Positions 10,393 to 19,241 of a stretch of DNA of 22,811 bases are shown piece by piece. Source of the DNA: Hypsibius dujardini. Taxonomy: Eukaryota > Tardigrada > Eutardigrada > Parachela > Hypsibiidae. Location: positions 1 through 22,811 of the forward strand of contig LRSR01004666.1 in assembly GCA_001579985.1 (NCBI GenBank). The letters are read 5' to 3'. The position numbers and the translations under genes are program-made. Positions within the stretch are counted from its first letter, which is position 1. Every line of letters begins with the position of its first letter. The notes under the pieces are model-generated. The model worked only from the letters and a program-made list of their open reading frames with translations. It did not search any database and was not told the origin of the DNA.

Positions 10393-13204
10393 ATCTGCCT
10401 GCCTACCTGCTTGTAACCCCGATGTGCCGGCTTGGAATTAATACGTGGTCCGTACCTGTATCTTGTGGGTCAGTATGGCCTCTTCCCTGGTGTTTGTTAA
10501 CGATTTGTCTACCGTTTATTGTTGACAAAAGCACTTGCCTCGACGTCTTTCTACCTGTCAGACAACGTATCATCTTGTGTCAGACTTTTCTGCTAACCAA
10601 AGCCGTTTCGCTCGACCGGCATTCCCCCGACGCTCGCTTGTTCTCGCGCTTGTTTTCCCACACCCAATCGGTCGTTCAGCTTACGTCAGCCCGGCCATCC
10701 ATAAACAACCCCTCGCTGATTCTTCTTTCGTTCTCCACCCCACGGTTGGTTGATGTCACTCGCCGGTATAAATCTTCCCTTTCATAATCCGACCGGCGAC
10801 CCTCGCTCTCTTCTGGCTTGAGGGGAAAAGAAGCATAATTCACCAAACGATCACGATCACACTCATACTAAACATGTCCGCTACGCACCGGCACCACCAC
10901 CACATGCGGTTTTTTTAACTGCGAACCACTACCCCCTGGTTAATTGTCTGTCTGTCTCTCTGCCTGTCTGCCTGTATTCAAGGGGGAGGGATCTATTAAT
11001 ATAAACATGACATTTTTTTACGCGCTTGCTGCTTAAGAGCGCCTCAGAGAAAAATTCCTTCCATGTGTACTATGATGCTGGTGTACAAGTACTACAGGCA
11101 CGGGGTGATTACGGACTGCCTCGAACACGCGGTTACGTATATAATGTGTTTACTCTCGTCGCATCGCAAAACCGGCACGGCCAAAAAGTTTCACTCAATC
11201 ACAGTCTATTTTCAGGCGTCTTGACTTAGTGCGAGCGTAATTTTTTTGATAAGGTGTGGTTTTTTATATCGTACCGCGAGGTTCTTCATTAAGCGGGAGG
11301 GTGGGAGAAAATGAGGCAGGCAAAGCGATTCCTGATCGGCTGGGCGATGTTTATGATTGCCTGCTTTATATTTTTCCTGTAGCGCGTGCGAACGCCGTAC
11401 TGGCGCCGATTGTTTGGCGCCGATATGGAGTTATGGCCGCCGATTTGAACGGGGATGGCGGCGGCCACCACGCTTTGGAGTATGTTTATGATTATGGCTT
11501 GGTTTTTTGTCAGATTATGCCTGGGCATCCTGTATCCGGCCTACGCCTCCTACAAGGCGATCCGCACCAAGTCACCGAAGGACTACGTCAAATGGATGAT
11601 GTATTGGGTGGTCTTTTCGCTGTTCTTGGCGCTGGAAACCGTCACAGACATCTTCCTGGCGTTTTGGTAAGGGGTGAACAACTTGCGAGCACCGGGACTG
11701 GCTGACAGACTCAGACAGACAGAAGACACAGACAGGCAGAGCCCGAGACACGAATGAACGGCTGAGCAAGCAAATAGGTGGACAGACACAGGCAGGGAAG
11801 ACAGACAGACAGGTAGACAGGCAGGCAAACAGACAGACAGACAGACAGACAGGCAGACAGACAGACCGGCAGACAGACAGACAGACAGACAGACCGGCAG
11901 ACAGACAGACAGACAGACAGACCGGCAGACAGACAGACAGACAGACAGTCAGACAGACAAACGGTGACCGTCAGACACACAGAAGATGGATGCACTGACC
12001 CCTAGACCAGACGTGTTGCCATTGGCAAGATGTGTCAGAAGGTTCATTGAACACGCTTAATGTTATCCTAAAGGGTCAGGGGGCTCCCAAAAATTTCTCA
12101 TTTGCAATATATAGTCCAATATCGCCATCCCATAGCTGACCTGGTTCCGTTTCTCTTCGCCAAACTTCTTTCAACACCTCACATTACAGTAGTGTGTTCT
12201 TCCTCATAACGAGTATCCATTTTCGCTCCGCAATGTTGCGATATTTCATTACATCAACCCACATTCCTCCCCGACCCTGCGGGTCTTTCCGTCTCACTTT
12301 CGAAATTCCAGCACCCAGAATCCGTGCGATAACAAACACAGCACTACACACCCGGTGTGAACAGCCTTAAACCTTTTATATAAACAACTCAAAAATCTCG
12401 AGTTCGATTATATGAATAAAAAACTAGAATACGCAATAAATGTAAAAATCGTATTTTTCTAAATTAGCAAAAGTTATTTATTTAATTAGTTTAAAATAAA
12501 AAGTTGTTCATTTGGCTATTTCTTTTATTTGAAAATAATAGATAAATAATCGTATTACACAGTACTGAATATATTTTTTAAAAATTAATTCCATTGATTT
12601 AAAAATAATTTAATAATGCATAATACGTGAAATATACGTACAATTTTAAGGATGTAAGCTCCTATTGTTCCCGTGTTAAATATTTAAACCAGAATGACCG
12701 GCGCATTTTTTTCTGCTCAGGTTTCCCTTCTACTACGAACTCAAAATCGTCATCGTCCTCTGGCTGATGATGCCGGCGACCCGCGGCTCCAGCGTCCTCT
12801 ACCGCAAGTTCGTGCACCCGCTGCTGGTCGAGAACGAGGAGCACCTCGACGCCTACATCGAACGCGCCAAAAGCGACAGCTACAGTGTCTTTAAAGAGTT
12901 CTCCGGCGTGGGCCTACAGTATCTGGCCCGGTTCGTCGTGCAGGCGACCGCGGCCTTGCAGAACGTTGCTCACCGCAGTACGACCGCCCTTACCAATCCC
13001 GCTTTTGCTGTAAAATCTGATACCGCCCCTCACGCCGCCGAACCTGCCCTGGCACATGTCAAGAAGACCCGCAGCGAACCCGCCGTCGCCGGCATGAACG
13101 ACGAAGACACGGAGGTCCTCGTTGTCGAGGAGGTCCCCGCCAATGGCCGGCCTCGACGTGGTGCTGCTGCCAAGAAGCGCGTCGTCGTCACTGACGAAGC
13201 CTGA
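8024..13204 (+). CDS. REEP1-4-type receptor expression-enhancing protein (TB2/DP1/HVA22 family), three coding exons
   Basis: ER membrane protein of the family that shapes tubular ER and links it to microtubules. Coding exons: 8024-8055, 11514-11666, 12721-13204, giving 222 aa ending in TGA. Seen: N-terminus [20 protein letters not shown], matching the family's short first exon and hydrophobic hairpin; [10 protein letters not shown] at 18-27; DYVKWMMYW at 34-42; the ETVTDIFL helix; FPFYYELK at 63-70; YRKFVHP at 89-95. Introns obey GT-AG, with AT|A and TG|G codons split. The 8024 ATG is the first in its exon. From about residue 140 the tail is Ala/Pro/Thr-rich, acidic, then basic (AAAKKR), and is not conserved with the family as I know it. 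REEP1-4 is favoured over REEP5/6 because of the short N-terminus. The first intron (3.46 kb) is repeat-filled. Confidence 0.93.
8155..8288. repeat. Minisatellite, 18-bp units
   Basis: Units related to TGCAATGTCTACTGTATG and TGCAGTGTGTGCAATGTC repeat about seven times in intron 1 of the REEP gene. Open frames here on both strands (TVCAMS, HCTYSR) are repeat artefacts. Confidence 0.85.
8425..8780. repeat. AT-rich region with an internal direct repeat
   Basis: Two diverged copies of a roughly 85-bp block, about 8425-8510 and 8650-8740, share a CGGTTT..GCG.GGGA start followed by ACCAGAAAA.TAATTTAAATG. The region resembles the AT-rich interior of the hAT element at 2626-3319 in composition, but I could not find matching ends. 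It is probably an old transposon. Confidence 0.55.
9016..9190. repeat. 57-bp tandem repeat, three copies
   Basis: The core TAGAATTCGCTTGATTGTCA recurs at 9031, 9088 and 9145, an exact 57-bp period. Each copy contains GATTGATTGA and CATGTCTCA. Copies differ by a few substitutions. It lies in intron 1 of the REEP gene. There are no unique spacers, so it is not an array of the CRISPR kind. Confidence 0.9.
9191..9815. other. Intronic stretch without recognised features
   Basis: Part of REEP intron 1. Short open frames on both strands have no recognisable domain. Confidence 0.5.
9816..10412. repeat. Compound (GTCT)n / (CTGC)n microsatellite region
   Basis: An imperfect GTCT tract at about 9816-9935 leads through degenerate CTGT-rich sequence into a dense GCCT/ACCT tract at about 10224-10412. 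All long plus-strand open frames here (Leu/Cys/Pro-rich, up to 327 codons) follow from the repeat and are not counted as genes. Confidence 0.9.
10413..11513. other. Remainder of REEP intron 1; no recognised gene
   Basis: A short GTCT run lies at about 10945-10975. The rest is mixed-composition sequence. An open frame at 11256-11705 simply runs through coding exon 2 in another phase. Confidence 0.55.
11703..11970. repeat. (GACA)n microsatellite with GGCA and CGGC interruptions
   Basis: The longest tetranucleotide tract in the window, in REEP intron 2, contains a higher-order unit of about 35 bp (ACCGGCAGACAGACAGAC) seen three times at about 11865-11945. Cys/Leu/Ser open frames here are repeat products. 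Confidence 0.95.
12360..12660. repeat. AT-rich block upstream of REEP coding exon 3
   Basis: A strongly A+T-rich stretch with ATTTAAAT-like words similar to the AT-rich repeats at 2626-3319 and 8425-8780. No terminal inverted repeats were found. It is probably a decayed element within intron 2. Confidence 0.4.
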
Positions 13205-13503
13205 TGATGTATCGGCTGTCGCTTATTGTTGGCGGACGTGGTACTTCCGATCGTCATTGTCGTCCTGGACGGACGGAAGACCTTGACAAGATTCCTATTG
13301 TGATGAGCAGATTCCACGTGCGCGGGGTGTATAGACTTTTGCTGCGGCGTTATTCCTCCTCCCCCTTCCTGGTTTCCTGTATGTACTAGTGCTACTACTC
13401 TCGTATACACACATCCCGTTCTGCTCCCGCTCTCTTTTTTTGATTATGTCTTAGCGTGTTTTTTACCCTACTCTTTTCGTTTATGAGTAAAATTAACACT
13501 GCA
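13205..13503 (+). other. Probable 3' untranslated region of the REEP gene
   Basis: Sequence after the REEP stop codon. I see no AATAAA polyadenylation signal before the repeat module that starts near 13504, so the transcript end is unknown. Confidence 0.4.
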
Positions 13504-13608
13504 TGCCCAAGAATTTGCCTGGAGTTTGACTGACGGCTGGTAGGAGGGCTGGTTGGAATCGATCATCGGCGTGCCCGGTCGACATGCACGATCGATAGTC
13601 AGACAGAC

Positions 13609-13691
<83 letters not shown>

Positions 13692-13725
13692 TAGACAGGC
13701 AGGCAGGCAAATAGGCAGACAGACA
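13504..13725. repeat. Dispersed repeat module with (GACA)n tail, copy 1
   Basis: A unique-looking head of about 90 bp (GTTTGACTGACGGCTGGTAG, then TCGGCGTGCCCGGTCGAC) leads directly into a GACA tract at about 13603-13705. The same head plus tail occurs at 18158-18394, so head and microsatellite spread together. It may be a non-autonomous mobile element with a microsatellite end. Confidence 0.75.
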
Positions 13726-13866
13726 TTTCATTTCCATTATCTGTATGTATATGTGAATGAGGAAACAAAATATCGTTAACAAATTGTCAGCAAACTCCTC
13801 AGGCGGAATACTCTTAAACTAAACTGAAATACGAATTTGACTTCTCACTCTTGGTGGGAATAATTA

Positions 13867-14550
13867 TCATAAATCGCCGTTGCGAAGATCTTCCAGTGTC
13901 TTGATCTGCCGACCGCTCGCATCGAAATTCTCCACCGCCAGCCACGCCTCGAAGGCCTTCCGCCGCGACGGCCATTCCCGATCCGTCATGGAAAAGTAAA
14001 GTGAGTCGCGATTGCGACCTCGTACTACCATATGCTGCCGGAACAGACCCTCAAACCGGAACCCACATCGTTCCGCCACCCTCTTCGAGCGTACGTTCTC
14101 CCGGTTGCACTTCCACTCTAGCCGACGGTTGCCCAGCTCAAATGCCTCCTTCGCTAGCAGGTAGACCGCCTCCGTACCCTTCGGTGAACGTTGCATGGCC
14201 GGTCCGAAAATCACACTACCATACTCAAGACGACCGTGTTCCGGGACGATGGAGATAAAGGAGATCATTCCGTTGACTTGATCAGTTATTTGGTCCACTA
14301 TGCAGTAACCCCACAGGTCCATGCCGGTAGCGCGAAGTTGGAGCCAGGCGTCAAAGTCCTTCCGCTGCGGGTACGGCCCGAAGGGGAGGTACTCCCACAG
14401 GGTGGGATCTGCATCGGGACCTTGAAGGATGGTCCATAGTGCGTCACCGTGGAGGGTGGTGTTGAGCTTCTCCAAACGGACGAAGCGACCGTGAAGGGTT
14501 CGGAGATCGGGGCGATTTGCCGGTTGAAAACAGAGTTCTGGATCTGCCAT
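13867..14550 (-). CDS. GNAT family N-acetyltransferase (Acetyltransf_3, RimJ/RimL-like), intact, intronless
   Basis: Transfers an acetyl group from acetyl-CoA to an amine; the substrate is unknown. It has 227 codons in one exon. Seen: the family opening LHGRFVRLEKL at 19-29; LWEYLPFGPY at 51-60; LWGYCIVD at 79-86; the acetyl-CoA-binding loop region MQRSPKGTEAVYLLAKEAF at 119-137; RRLEWKCN followed by N-x-x-S-x-x-x-A-E-R-x-GFRFEG at 142-168; a C-terminal EWP...AFEAWLAVENFD block at 192-210. The start Met lies just before the conserved N-terminal block. A TATA-like sequence on the minus strand is at 14682-14690, about 135 bp upstream. The closest relatives I know have this length and motif set in bacteria and fungi. 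It is the most diverged of the intact copies in the array. Confidence 0.9.
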   Translation of the reverse strand: MADPELCFQPANRPDLRTLHGRFVRLEKLNTTLHGDALWTILQGPDADPTLWEYLPFGPYPQRKDFDAWLQLRATGMDLWGYCIVDQITDQVNGMISFISIVPEHGRLEYGSVIFGPAMQRSPKGTEAVYLLAKEAFELGNRRLEWKCNRENVRSKRVAERCGFRFEGLFRQHMVVRGRNRDSLYFSMTDREWPSRRKAFEAWLAVENFDASGRQIKTLEDLRNGDL

Positions 14551-14681
14551 TTATGTGAGTGCGTGTGGTCTGTGCGTGTGGTCTGTGGGTGTGGTCTGTA
14601 GCGTAGGAGTAATTGGTGATTAGGAACGGTATTTTAACAAGTAACTAGTGCCGCCGAGAAAACCAGAGAACCATTTTTCGG

Positions 14682-14690
14682 TATATATAA
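14682..14690 (-). promoter_or_regulatory. TATA-like box upstream of the first GNAT gene
   Basis: TTATATATA read on the minus strand, about 135 bp before the start codon at 14550. Three copies of a GTGTGGTCTGTG motif lie between it and the gene (14562-14602). Position and sequence fit a promoter, but nothing confirms it. Confidence 0.35.
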
Positions 14691-14890
14691 GTGTATTAAA
14701 TATGATCAACAGTTGCAGGCATGAAAGTTTAGATACTGCTAGTTCGTAGCGAGTACGCTCTCTTTTCAATGCCCGCATGAATGGCGAGACCGTGCAACAG
14801 CCGGAAAATTCTCGTCTGGCAAATGCAGATTCACTCGACCTCGCAGTCGCACGCCGCGCGGTCTAAGCTCAGACGACCGACATACTGTGA

Positions 14891-15444
14891 TACAGCTGTG
14901 TTTGCAACAGCTTCCGGCTGTAAGTCGGACCACCCTCTTTTGGTGTAAACATAGACCACCCTATTGCATTGGTGAATTCCCACAAACCATGAGCGGCAGA
15001 ATTGATTGCTTGATGTTTCCAACGTTTCAATTGAATATTCTTTACATTGATCGATTGATTGAGAACGGCATCTCCTCAACCTGTTACTCCACGGAAAGTC
15101 AGGGCTCCTTCAGAGGAATGCCGTTCTGGTCGTGCCGGTCCATCACTTTTCGGGACCGATTCTCACATTAGCCAAAATAACCGCCGATTTCTCGATGGGT
15201 CTTCCCTCCACCGTGCATAAAAAAAAATTGCCCTGACTTTCCGTGGAGTAACAGGTTGAGGAGGTGCCGTTTTCAGTCAATCGATCAATAGAGAGAAAAT
15301 TCAATTGAGCCGTTGGAAAAATCAAGCAATCAATTCTGCCGCTCATGGTTTGTGGGAATTCACCAATGCAATAGGGTGGTCTATATTTACACCAAAAGAG
15401 GGTGGTCCGACTTACAGCCGGAAGCTGTTGCAAACACAACTGTA
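14891..15444. mobile_element. Foldback element with 215-bp arms
   Basis: Arm 14891-15105 and arm 15230-15444 are reverse complements at about 203 of 215 positions, counted by hand, and enclose a 124-bp middle. The ends read TACAGCTGTG and CACAACTGTA. Similar antisense peptides appear in frames over each arm because of the symmetry. No transposase and no clear target duplication are seen. It lies between two GNAT copies and may have helped local rearrangement. Confidence 0.85.
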
Positions 15445-15900
15445 GATAGGAGATAATGCTATCTGAGCAGGCACGTGCCTTCAGAAGTAAAGAGAAGAGT
15501 TCTGTTACGTGCATCGCCTGCGCTGCAGTAGATTCTACTGTGCAATAACGGAACAGAATACACAGACTAGACATGTGTAATGATTAAGCGAGGAAGCGTG
15601 TGAAGGTCGCGCCGGTGGTGAGCCCAGACTGAGCTAGACAATGTGTTGTGTGCATGTTGTAGCAGCGACCCGCGGGTACTAGGCTTCTACACATGTCAGC
15701 GAACCGTCCTTCACGTTTCTATCGCTCGACAAAGGGGCACGCGTGCCCAAAACACAGTGTTCCTTCCATACATGGAAGCGATGCCCGGTTCTCCTGTTTA
15801 AGCGAACGTGCAGTACATAGTGAACTAAGTGAAGGGCAAAAAGCTGGAAAAGTTGCAGTAGCTAAAGTACAGGCAACTTGAAGGTTTGTTCTGCAAGTAC
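15445..15900. other. Spacer; nothing recognised
   Basis: Mixed-composition sequence between the foldback element and the hairpin at 15905, with no protein-like frame. Confidence 0.5.
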
Positions 15901-15904
15901 GCAA

Positions 15905-16017
15905 GTGGCAAAAACTTTGCACTAACCGAGTTGAGAAATTTAACTCGGTCTGTGTAAAAATGTTCGGATTGAACGAGTTAAATGGCTTAATTCGGTTAGC
16001 GCAAGGCTTTTGCCGCG
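15905..16017. repeat. Imperfect inverted repeat, 43-44-bp arms
   Basis: Arms 15905-15947 and 15974-16017 can pair with several mismatches, most of them transitions. The shared cores are GCACTAACCGA and TTTAACTCG, and the loop is 26 bp. It may be the remains of a small MITE or a structured RNA; nothing decides between them. Confidence 0.6.
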
Positions 16018-16276
16018 TGTGTATGTATATAAGGACTCGTAAACCACCCGACCAGTGGTTGATCATTGAAGTCTTATTCGAGTTTTAAGAGTAGAGTTTT
16101 AGCCTATTGACCGGTGCTAGCAGATCACTGCTCTTCTGCCTAGTCGCGAAAAGAAACTTCGAAATTGTGACTGAAGAACGGTATCCAGCCTGTCGTTTTG
16201 AATGACTTCTAAAGCTTGACAATCACATGCAAACCGTCAGAAAGTTTCGAATTTCAGTTCTCTACATGTTCCTATT

Positions 16277-16945
16277 TTAGGACATATCCTTACGAACGGA
16301 TTGAAGGGCCTTCTTCTGCTGCCCGGTTGAATCAAAATTATCCTCCGCCAGCCATGCCTCAAAAGCCCGTCGCATCGCCGGCCACTCCTGATCGATAACT
16401 GAATACCACGCAATGTCACGATTTCGGCCTTTGACGACCACATGCTGCCGGAACAGCCCGTCCCGGTGGAACCCAAACCGTTCCGCGCCCTTCATCGACG
16501 CGGCGTTCGCGGAGTTACACCTCCACTCTAACCGACGGTAATCGAGAGCGAAGGCCTCTTTCGCCATTAAGTAGATCGCCTCAGTACCCTTCGGGGTGCG
16601 CTGCATGGCCGGCCCGAACACCACACTGCCGTACTCCGCGCGACCGTGCTCCGGTACGATGTACATCAGGGTGAGACAGCCGAGGACTTCGTTTGTCTTT
16701 TGGTCAATGATGCAGTACCCCCAAGGGTCCGGACGCCCGTTGGGTCAGCCATGCGTCGAATTCAGTCCGATCGAACGGTCCATAGGGCATAAATTCCCAA
16801 AGTCCGGGGTCGTCCCCAACGGCTTTCCAGAGTTCGGCCGCGTGGCGTGGCACGTCTAGTTTTTCCAGGCGAACAAAACGTCCGTGTAATGTTTTGCTGT
16901 CTGGACGCTGGGCTGGCTTCCAGCTATTAAACCGGTGAGGTCCAT
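16277..16945 (-). pseudogene. GNAT acetyltransferase copy 2, frameshifted
   Basis: Two open pieces of the same family: an N-terminal part (LHGRFVRLEKL to WLTQRAS) and a C-terminal part from DPWGYCIID to the end, including MQRTPKGTEAIYLMAKEAF and EWP..RAFEAWLAEDNFD. The phase changes near 16730, where paralogs have five more bases between the RA and DPW codons, so a 5-bp deletion is the simplest cause. A second break may exist near 16926: the ATG that aligns with the other starts (16945) is out of phase with the conserved N-terminus, which stays open upstream to 16979. The remaining sequence is well preserved, so inactivation looks recent, or one of these breaks is an assembly error. Confidence 0.85.
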
Positions 16946-17211
16946 CACGGTAAATATAAACTTTCTCTAAATTTAACAAACCTGATCTTGAAAATAGCGC
17001 CAGAAAATATAAACAGAAAACGTGTCAAACCTTCAAAGACACTTGTCCCATGTTCGCTGGTAAGGTTCGTCGAAAGACATCAAAGTTACGACAGGTTCTG
17101 ATAGTCATTTCACCGCATAAAGCAAGGTTCGGCTAGATTAGACAACGTTCGATGGATTGTTTTTATCGTTTGCAAAGTATCTTCCCATTATACACGGGAA
17201 GACAAATTTTC

Positions 17212-17901
17212 TCACAAGGGGGTTGATCGAAGCTCTTCCAGAGTTCTGATTTGCTTGCCATCTCCGTCAAAGTTCCCCTCAGCAAGCCAAGCTTCACATG
17301 CTGCTGACACGGCCGGCCATTCTCCGTCAGTAATAGAATACCAGGCTTCGTCAATGTTCCTCCCCTTACCCACCAAACCTTGCCGGGAGACTCCCTCGAA
17401 CCGAAAGCCGAACCGTTGAGCGGCACGGTGAGAGCGAGCGTTGAGGTTGTTGCAGCCCCAGACTAAGCGACGGTTGCCCAGTCGGAAGGACTCTTTAGAC
17501 AGGAGGTAGACGGTTTCCGTGCTCTTTGGGGAACGTTGCATGCCTGGGCAGAAGATGACGCTCCCGATTTCGATTGCACCATGGGCTGGGACGAGTGATT
17601 TGAGCGTGAGGGTTCCGTTGACCAAACCGGTGGTTTTGTCCACAACGGCATACGCCTATGATTCCGCCCGGACCGCTCGCTGTTCTAGCCAGACGTCGAA
17701 TGCACTTCGGTCGGCGAACGGTCCTCCGGAAAGCATGAAGTGGAAAAGATTAGGGTTGGACCCGGGACCTTGAACAGCGGCCCACAAACTGTCGCCGTGG
17801 CGGGCTGGAAGAAGCTTTTCAAGCCGCACAAACCGGCCCTCGAGGGTCCGGCTGTCGGGGAGTGTCGCGGGTCGCCAGTTAGGGATCTCCGTGTTCGACA
17901 T
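17212..17901 (-). pseudogene. GNAT acetyltransferase copy 3, one in-frame TAG at a conserved Trp
   Basis: The frame starts MSNTEIPNWRPATLPDSRT and continues in one phase for 229 codons to a TGA at 17212, broken only by TAG at 17658-17656. The other copies have Trp (TGG) at that position (DLWGY, DPWGY, DPWAY), so a single G-to-A change explains the stop. Both sides are well conserved: GPGSNPNLFHFM, AYAVVDKTTGLVNGTLTL, MQRSPKSTETVYLLSKESF, GFRFEG and EAWLAEGNFD. An upstream in-frame ATG at 18027 exists, but homology supports 17901. It could be a recent pseudogene, a null allele, a sequencing error, or a transcript repaired by A-to-I editing. The last is speculation. Confidence 0.85.
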
Positions 17902-18157
17902 GATGCGCGCAAGATGGAAGATTTTCACTGCCGTTAAAGTCACAGGACTGAGAAGCGGAACCATCGTCTGGGTAGGTAATTTACCATCACAAAGTGTGTG
18001 GTTATCAGTCCAGCACTTTTGAGTCATGAAAAATGCTGATTACGGATTACGATGGCCGAATTACCCCCGGAACTGATCTACCGGTACACAAGTACTGATT
18101 TGCTAATTGATTACCTCAAAATTTATGCTTCAAGCATCAGGCACAATGTCTATGTCT

Positions 18158-18334
18158 GGAGAATTCGCCTGGCGTTTGACTGACGGCTGGTAGAAGGGCT
18201 GGCTGGAAGATCGTCCCTGTCGGTGGAGCATCACAAGGTTGCGCTGGTGAATTGTTGCAGACCGTTTCATCGGCGTGCCCGGTCGACACACACGATCGAG
18301 AGACAGACAGGCAAACAGACAGACAGACAGACAA

Positions 18335-18394
<60 letters not shown>
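18158..18394. repeat. Dispersed repeat module with (GACA)n tail, copy 2
   Basis: Same head as at 13504 (GTTTGACTGACGGCTGGTAG ... TCGGCGTGCCCGGTCGAC) but with about 65 extra bases between the two conserved blocks, followed by GACA units from about 18301. The right edge lies about 40 bp from the GNAT fragment at 18434. Copy 1 similarly sits downstream of a GNAT gene. Confidence 0.75.
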
Positions 18395-18395
<1 letters not shown>

Positions 18396-18433
18396 GTTTG
18401 AAACTCTGTAAGTTTTTTTATCTGGTGTCAGTC

Positions 18434-18532
18434 ACATTAAATTCTCCACGTCAAGCCACGCTTCCAATGCTCGTTGCAAAAGTGGCCATTTCTTATTAAC
18501 AAAAGGGTAAAACGCTTTGTATATATCACGAG
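18434..18532 (-). pseudogene. GNAT acetyltransferase 3'-end fragment
   Basis: Read on the minus strand, about 32 codons align with the C-terminal block of the neighbouring genes: KKWPLLQRALEAWLDVENL against YEWPALQRALEAWLAVENF. Nothing upstream at 18540-19240 continues the homology. The fragment ends close to the GACA module, suggesting that a rearrangement or insertion removed the rest of a sixth copy. Confidence 0.8.
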
Positions 18533-18535
18533 AAG

Positions 18536-19241
18536 TCGTCACAGATAGCACTTTTTTTTATGGATATGACTATCCTTGCGGCTTGTTCGTTAAACTGAGG
18601 AACAACTCATAGAACATACCGATTCGACGTTTCGTGCACGCAAGATAAGGCAAGATAGGGCAAGATTAACAAAAAATGCTGCAAGCTTTCAGAAGCTACA
18701 GGCTTCATACTGGGTGGATAGTCTTTTCTGAACATCCATCCTAGCATCCACTTTCGCATTTCGTTCCGGTGACAAGGTTTTTTTCCAATTTCCCATTTCA
18801 CCTTCAATTGAGTGAAACTACTTGAGAATTAACGGCCGTGGAAACGCCTCCTTTGATCTCATACTGTATGAGTAGAATGACTATAGTAACGTATAGTAAT
18901 GTTACCACAACATCGCAGTTGTCGAGACACCTGCGTGTTACATACAGTTTCGCAATAAGGTAGTGAATTTCCAAGCGGTTTTACGCTTTTCCTAGAATCA
19001 TTCATATTTCGCACTCAGTTATCAGCATCTGGCATTTGACCGCACGTATGGTAATCCGCCAGAAAATATGAACACGCCCAGTCTTCATCCGTTTGTCTGT
19101 CAACAAATCGATCCCGGATCTGTCGCGAACATTAATTAAATCAATTGTCTATTCAAATAAGTAGCTTGCGTATCAACCCTAATTTCCATGAAAAGGGTCA
19201 GTAAACAGGCCAACATCAGCGGCATGAAACGACAGATCCTG
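18536..19241. other. Spacer between GNAT fragment and copy 4; nothing recognised
   Basis: No protein-like frame, no inverted repeat and no clear promoter were found on either strand. Confidence 0.5.

Noticed and set aside
9804-10787. A 327-codon plus-strand open frame rich in Cys, Leu and Pro
   Set aside because: It is a translation of GTCT/GCCT microsatellite with all three frames open. It carries no domain and lies inside the REEP intron.
11256-11705. A 149-codon plus-strand frame
   Set aside because: It overlaps REEP exon 2 in the wrong phase and has no acceptable domain. The exon in the right phase matches the REEP family.
14887-15574. Two similar peptides encoded on opposite strands
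   Set aside because: They are mirror products of the foldback arms, not a duplicated gene.
17901-18027. An N-terminal extension of GNAT copy 3 from the ATG at 18027
   Set aside because: The 42 extra residues have no counterpart in other copies, and homology begins at the ATG at 17901.
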